From Fluviicola sp. (GTDB taxonomy: Bacteria > Bacteroidota > Bacteroidia > Flavobacteriales_D > Crocinitomicaceae), in NCBI RefSeq assembly GCF_039596395.1, contig NZ_JBCNJT010000004.1, positions 310,001 to 374,000 of the forward strand: DNA of 64,000 bases. Direction: 5' to 3'. Shown in pieces: positions 60,792 to 64,000 of the stretch (position 1 is its first letter; each line of letters starts with the position of its first letter). The notes below the pieces were generated by a model that ran no database searches, had not been told where the DNA came from, and saw nothing but the letters and a program-made list of their open reading frames with translations. Both the position numbers and the translations under genes were made by a program.

Positions 60792-61919
60792 TTATAATTC
60801 AAAGTTTACGGGCAAGCGCATATACGATCTTACGGCTTTTCCCTGATGTTTTGCGGGAGTCCAATTCGGCATGCTATTGATTAAGCGAACGGCCTCTTCG
60901 CCACATTCCGGGCACCCGGGAATTCCTCTTAAGACTTCAATGGCGGAAATTTCTCCTTTCACGGAAACTACAAACTTCATTACTACTTTCCCGAAAACAA
61001 TTCCTTCCCTTACGCTGACCGGGTATTCCAGGTTTTTGGCAATGAATTGGTCCAATGCTTCTTTTCCACCCGGGAACTCAGCAGGATCTTCTGTCCACTC
61101 AAAAATCTCCGGATCATTGTGCTCAACTACCATATCCGGCGGGTATTCTTTAATCACTTCCTGAATGGTGGCATTATTCGCTATGGATTCTGGCCTTGTG
61201 GGAATAAACCCCGGGAAAACTTCCGGGAAAACCAAAAAGTAAGCTTCCGGGAAACCTGCAGGCCCTTTCTTCCGGAATTTGTCTTCCTCCTGGTTCAACC
61301 GGTCCTGTAATTTCCAACTGTCTGAAGTGAGATCATTTGCAAGTGAAGTGTAAACCCGCGTCACGGAATCCTCAAACATCAAAAAAGCTTTGATTCGCGC
61401 TGCAGTTGCTTTCATTTCTTCCAGTCGAATTGCATTTGAAAGCGAATAACGTTTGTATTCTTCCAATTTCTTTTTCAACACCTTATTCTGCTCCTTCACG
61501 CTCAGATCACCCATATCCGTCTTTTCCGGCACTTTCTCAAATACAAACGTGGTGGCAAGTGTGCTTTTAAGTGGTTCCATGAACAAATAAGGAACAGGAG
61601 ATTCACCCGGTTTGAAACTATGGAGCAGCGGCGGAACTTCTGCCTGTAATTGCTCTACCTGGTAAAGAAGTCCGGAATAGGTGGTGAAACGGTCCAATAC
61701 TTTTTTCGCACCGTTCTCCAAAGAGAGGATCTTACTATTGGCCAGCATTTTAACCGAATCAAATTCAGCCCTTGACTTGCTGAAAACAGCGATTGCTTCT
61801 TCCTGTTTTTGGTATTCCAATGCACAATCCGCTGTAAGTAACCTGCGTTGTTTTTTCGGTAATTGCGCGGAAACAGTAAAACTTCCGATAATAAGCAGTG
61901 AAAAGAATAGTGATTTCAT
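60792..61919 (-). CDS. TonB C-terminal-domain protein, array copy 3
   Basis: A 375-aa paralogue with the same plan: signal peptide MKSLFFSLLIIGSFTVSAQ, PKKQRRLLTADCALEYQKQEEAI, a helical middle, then the TonB C-terminal domain (FPGGKEALDQFIAKNLEYP, VVMKFVVSVKGEISAIEVLRGIPGCPECGEEAVRLINSMPNWTPAKHQGKAVRS). CxxC is present (GCPEC). It is separated by exactly 3 nt from both neighbours, so the four genes form one operon. Confidence 0.85.
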   Translation of the reverse strand: MKSLFFSLLIIGSFTVSAQLPKKQRRLLTADCALEYQKQEEAIAVFSKSRAEFDSVKMLANSKILSLENGAKKVLDRFTTYSGLLYQVEQLQAEVPPLLHSFKPGESPVPYLFMEPLKSTLATTFVFEKVPEKTDMGDLSVKEQNKVLKKKLEEYKRYSLSNAIRLEEMKATAARIKAFLMFEDSVTRVYTSLANDLTSDSWKLQDRLNQEEDKFRKKGPAGFPEAYFLVFPEVFPGFIPTRPESIANNATIQEVIKEYPPDMVVEHNDPEIFEWTEDPAEFPGGKEALDQFIAKNLEYPVSVREGIVFGKVVMKFVVSVKGEISAIEVLRGIPGCPECGEEAVRLINSMPNWTPAKHQGKAVRSYMRLPVNFEL

Positions 61920-61922
61920 GTG

Positions 61923-63065
61923 CTATTGTCTAAATGTGACAGGTAAATAAGCATACGAATGTACGTTTTTTCCATCTTTCTTGGCAGGAATCCAATCCGG
62001 CATGGACTTGACCAACCTTTTGGCCTCTTCATCACATTCCGGACAATCCGGAACTCCCCTCTTCAGTACCACATCTGAAATCTTGCCACTCTTAGACACC
62101 ACAAATTTCAGGAACGTTTTTCCGTAAAGCCCTTTTTCCAAAGCGCCGGCCGGATACACTAATTTTTCGTCCAGGTATTTTTTTAATTCACCCGTCCCAC
62201 CCGGAAACGAAGCCACTTCATCCACAATATCATAAATCCTCAGATCGAGTTCTTCTACCACAATCGGAACCTCTTTGGATTCCCATGCAGTAATCTGTGA
62301 TGGATACCCTGTTTCATCACCAGGCTTCCTATCGTGCACTTCGTGTATAACAGGGTGCACATCCGGGAAAACATAGCTATAAGCATCCGGAAAACCCTTT
62401 GGTCCTTTTGCCCGATAATTTTCACGTGCGGTATATATGCGCTTTTCCAGCAAGGCTGCTTTCTCCTCCAAGGCCAAACTCAATGCGTCATACACTCTGG
62501 CTAATGAATCTACCTGCGGGCGAATAGCTTCTATTTCCCGGATATCATTGAGTTGATCCTGAAAATAAATCCGGTTATACGCCGCATAAGTTTGGTACTT
62601 CTTAATTTTCTCCTTTAACACCTCGTTCTGCTCCTTCAATTTCAATCCTTTCCAATCCGTATCCTCTTCAGATACATCCAGGAACTTCACGGGATTTTCT
62701 GAAGCTAAAAGTAAGTGTGTTTTGATGACTGAGTATTTGGGATGTGAATCAAAATCGGGATCATCAGGAAAGACGTCTTTAGTATCTATTTCCAACTCTT
62801 TCAATGTTCGTAATGATCCGCGAATGGAAGAACGCAACTCCTTTAATTTCTGATTTCTCTCAAACAAGGAATCTTTGATGTATTGCTCCAGTTCTTTTTC
62901 AGTTCGTTGAAACCTCGTTTTCTCTTTTGAAAATTCCCCAAACGCAGAATCCTGCTTTTCCTGTTCGGCAACCAATTCAGTCCGCAGTTGTAGATTCAGC
63001 TTTTTGGCAGATTGGCCAAAAGTGAATGAACTCGTTACAAGGATAAAAAAAAGCAGAATTCTCAT
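61923..63065 (-). CDS. TonB C-terminal-domain protein, array copy 2
   Basis: A 380-aa paralogue: signal peptide MRILLFFILVTSSFTFGQ and SAKKLNLQLRTELVAEQEKQDS, nearly the same mature start as copy 4. The helical middle contains LKEQNEVLKEKIKKYQTYAAYN. The C-terminal domain is FPGGTGELKKYLDEKLVYP and TFLKFVVSKSGKISDVVLKRGVPDCPECDEEAKRLVKSMPDWIPAKKDGKNVHS with CxxC. Copies 2 and 4 look closest to each other. Confidence 0.85.
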   Translation of the reverse strand: MRILLFFILVTSSFTFGQSAKKLNLQLRTELVAEQEKQDSAFGEFSKEKTRFQRTEKELEQYIKDSLFERNQKLKELRSSIRGSLRTLKELEIDTKDVFPDDPDFDSHPKYSVIKTHLLLASENPVKFLDVSEEDTDWKGLKLKEQNEVLKEKIKKYQTYAAYNRIYFQDQLNDIREIEAIRPQVDSLARVYDALSLALEEKAALLEKRIYTARENYRAKGPKGFPDAYSYVFPDVHPVIHEVHDRKPGDETGYPSQITAWESKEVPIVVEELDLRIYDIVDEVASFPGGTGELKKYLDEKLVYPAGALEKGLYGKTFLKFVVSKSGKISDVVLKRGVPDCPECDEEAKRLVKSMPDWIPAKKDGKNVHSYAYLPVTFRQ

Positions 63066-63068
63066 AGC

Positions 63069-64000
63069 TTATAATTTAAATACGATCGGAAGATTGCAGT
63101 AGGAATTCACCGCTTTACCATTGTTCTTTCCCGGAATCCATTTCGGCATGGTCGTCACCACACGAATTGCTTCCCGATCGCATTCCTTGCAGTCAGGAAT
63201 TCCTCTCATAACTTTCACATTAGAAATAGCTCCCTGCTCTGAAACAACGAACTTCAGATATACTTTCCCGGAGATTCCGGCATCTTTGGCAACCTGCGGA
63301 TAAACCAGTTTTTCCTCCAGGTATTTTACAAATGCTTCACGGCCACCGGGAAAAGATGCGGGTTCATCAACCACGTTAAAAATTTCTGGCTCTTGCTTTA
63401 CAAAATACTCAACCGCCGTAGGAGGTGGGGGCGGAGGCGGCATCAAATCTGATTCAAAACCGGAATTCTCATTAAACCCTGTTATAGAAGGGACATCTTC
63501 AGTAATTACCGGAGGAGCAAATCGAATTGTTTTTCCTTTCTTATTCTTCTTCGGAGCCGTTTTCATGGCCATTTCTTTCTTTGCATTTTCCGCAGCAATT
63601 TCTTCCAACCTTTTTTTCTCCTCCAGTTCCACGCATTTTGAACGCAACAGTCCATATTTTATCCCTAATAAATGGGTATTCCTGGTGAGCGTCACATTCT
63701 CCGCTTCCATTTTCCGGACTATGCTATTGAGTTTCAAGGTTAATTCCTCATAACTGCGGAGAATTTGCCCCTTACTTTCAATAACGGTAGTATATTCCTG
63801 GTTTTTTTGAGCCAGGCGTTCATTCTGTACCTTTAACTTCTCCTTTGAAAAATCTTCAATGGGGGTGACAGTTGCCGGTTTCAGAGTTGGTTTGCATTCT
63901 CCTATTTCTTTCAGATAATCGACATCCTCGTAAGTTCCATAGATGGTATTCAATTCATCCTGGCGAACAAGTGTGGCCGGATCGAACTTTAGATCTGTCA
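63069..64000 (-). CDS. TonB C-terminal-domain protein, array copy 1 (partial, N-terminus beyond window)
   Basis: The frame is open to the end of the window (residues FDPATLVRQDELNTIYG before the first TTG), so the true start is outside; at least 310 aa are visible. A helical middle (LKVQNERLAQKNQEYTTVIESKGQILRSYEEL, coiled coil) leads to a Lys-rich stretch, a poly-Pro segment (PPPPPPPTAVEYFV) and the TonB C-terminal domain (FPGGREAFVKYLEEKLVYPQVAKDAGISGKVYLKFVVSEQGAISNVKVMRGIPDCKECDREAIRV) with CxxC. It is the first gene of the array as seen here and the only one with a proline spacer typical of TonB. Confidence 0.85.
   Translation of the reverse strand, partial: TDLKFDPATLVRQDELNTIYGTYEDVDYLKEIGECKPTLKPATVTPIEDFSKEKLKVQNERLAQKNQEYTTVIESKGQILRSYEELTLKLNSIVRKMEAENVTLTRNTHLLGIKYGLLRSKCVELEEKKRLEEIAAENAKKEMAMKTAPKKNKKGKTIRFAPPVITEDVPSITGFNENSGFESDLMPPPPPPPTAVEYFVKQEPEIFNVVDEPASFPGGREAFVKYLEEKLVYPQVAKDAGISGKVYLKFVVSEQGAISNVKVMRGIPDCKECDREAIRVVTTMPKWIPGKNNGKAVNSYCNLPIVFKL

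Overview
The window looks like a piece of a Bacteroidota chromosome, most likely Flavobacteriales (a Crocinitomicaceae/Fluviicola-type organism would fit; this is inference). The evidence is: type IX secretion (T9SS) type A and type B C-terminal sorting domains, a split cobalamin methionine synthase, a GT117/DUF2723 protein, DUF2480 and DUF5686 proteins, LytTR/LytS-type two-component signalling with a Reg_prop propeller, and promoters of the Bacteroidota form TAnnTTTG. Most of the window is ordinary core genome with short intergenic gaps and scattered palindromic repeats.

Layout. 1-5.5 kb: a small His-rich membrane protein, a GH3-family adenylating enzyme overlapping a secreted protein, a deoxynucleoside kinase, a helical-repeat protein, a solute-binding-like lipoprotein and a membrane protein whose 3' end runs into the RNase P RNA (5501-5909, minus). 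5.9-9.3 kb (minus): a T9SS-secreted protein, a hypothetical, and an ECF sigma factor coupled to a membrane protein with a beta-barrel-like C-terminus. 9.4-13.9 kb: a SixA-like phosphatase, a rhomboid protease and two tandem FadL-like outer-membrane proteins. 14.1-18.9 kb: a stress-type cluster (DUF2243, Crp/Fnr regulator, GNAT, F420-reductase-like dehydrogenase, pirin, YceI) with an FNR-like palindrome ahead of pirin. 19-26.3 kb: a secreted RCC1-repeat protein, tRNA-Phe, and coaX - outer-membrane protein - lptC, then a DUF5686 protein. 26.3-30.2 kb: a SAM-I riboswitch controlling a two-gene methionine synthase. 30.3-46 kb: a giant PKD adhesin-like protein, rnhA, a nucleophile-less CTP-synthase GATase homologue, lipoproteins, an aminopeptidase P, a hydrolase, a LytTR response regulator with its kinase, thiL and a secreted PQQ-type sugar dehydrogenase.

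46.95-52.55 kb is the main accessory region: about 5.5 kb bounded by two identical full-length tRNA-Gln(TTG) genes. It holds a tyrosine integrase, an XRE regulator with a palindromic operator candidate, a lipoprotein, a 57-aa two-TM protein, unknown ORFs, a perfect 16-bp inverted repeat and an HNH-type protein. I read it as an integrated genomic island.

52.7-64 kb: a large GT117 protein followed by a polysaccharide deacetylase, DUF2480, an HMA-domain lipoprotein, a hydrolase, and a minus-strand tandem array of four paralogous TonB-C-terminal-domain proteins spaced exactly 3 nt apart, the last cut by the window end.

Recurrent themes are (i) start codons only 4-6 nt after a TAnnTTTG element, suggesting leaderless mRNAs, and (ii) at least two families of dispersed palindromic repeats, one next to tRNA genes and also inside a coding sequence.
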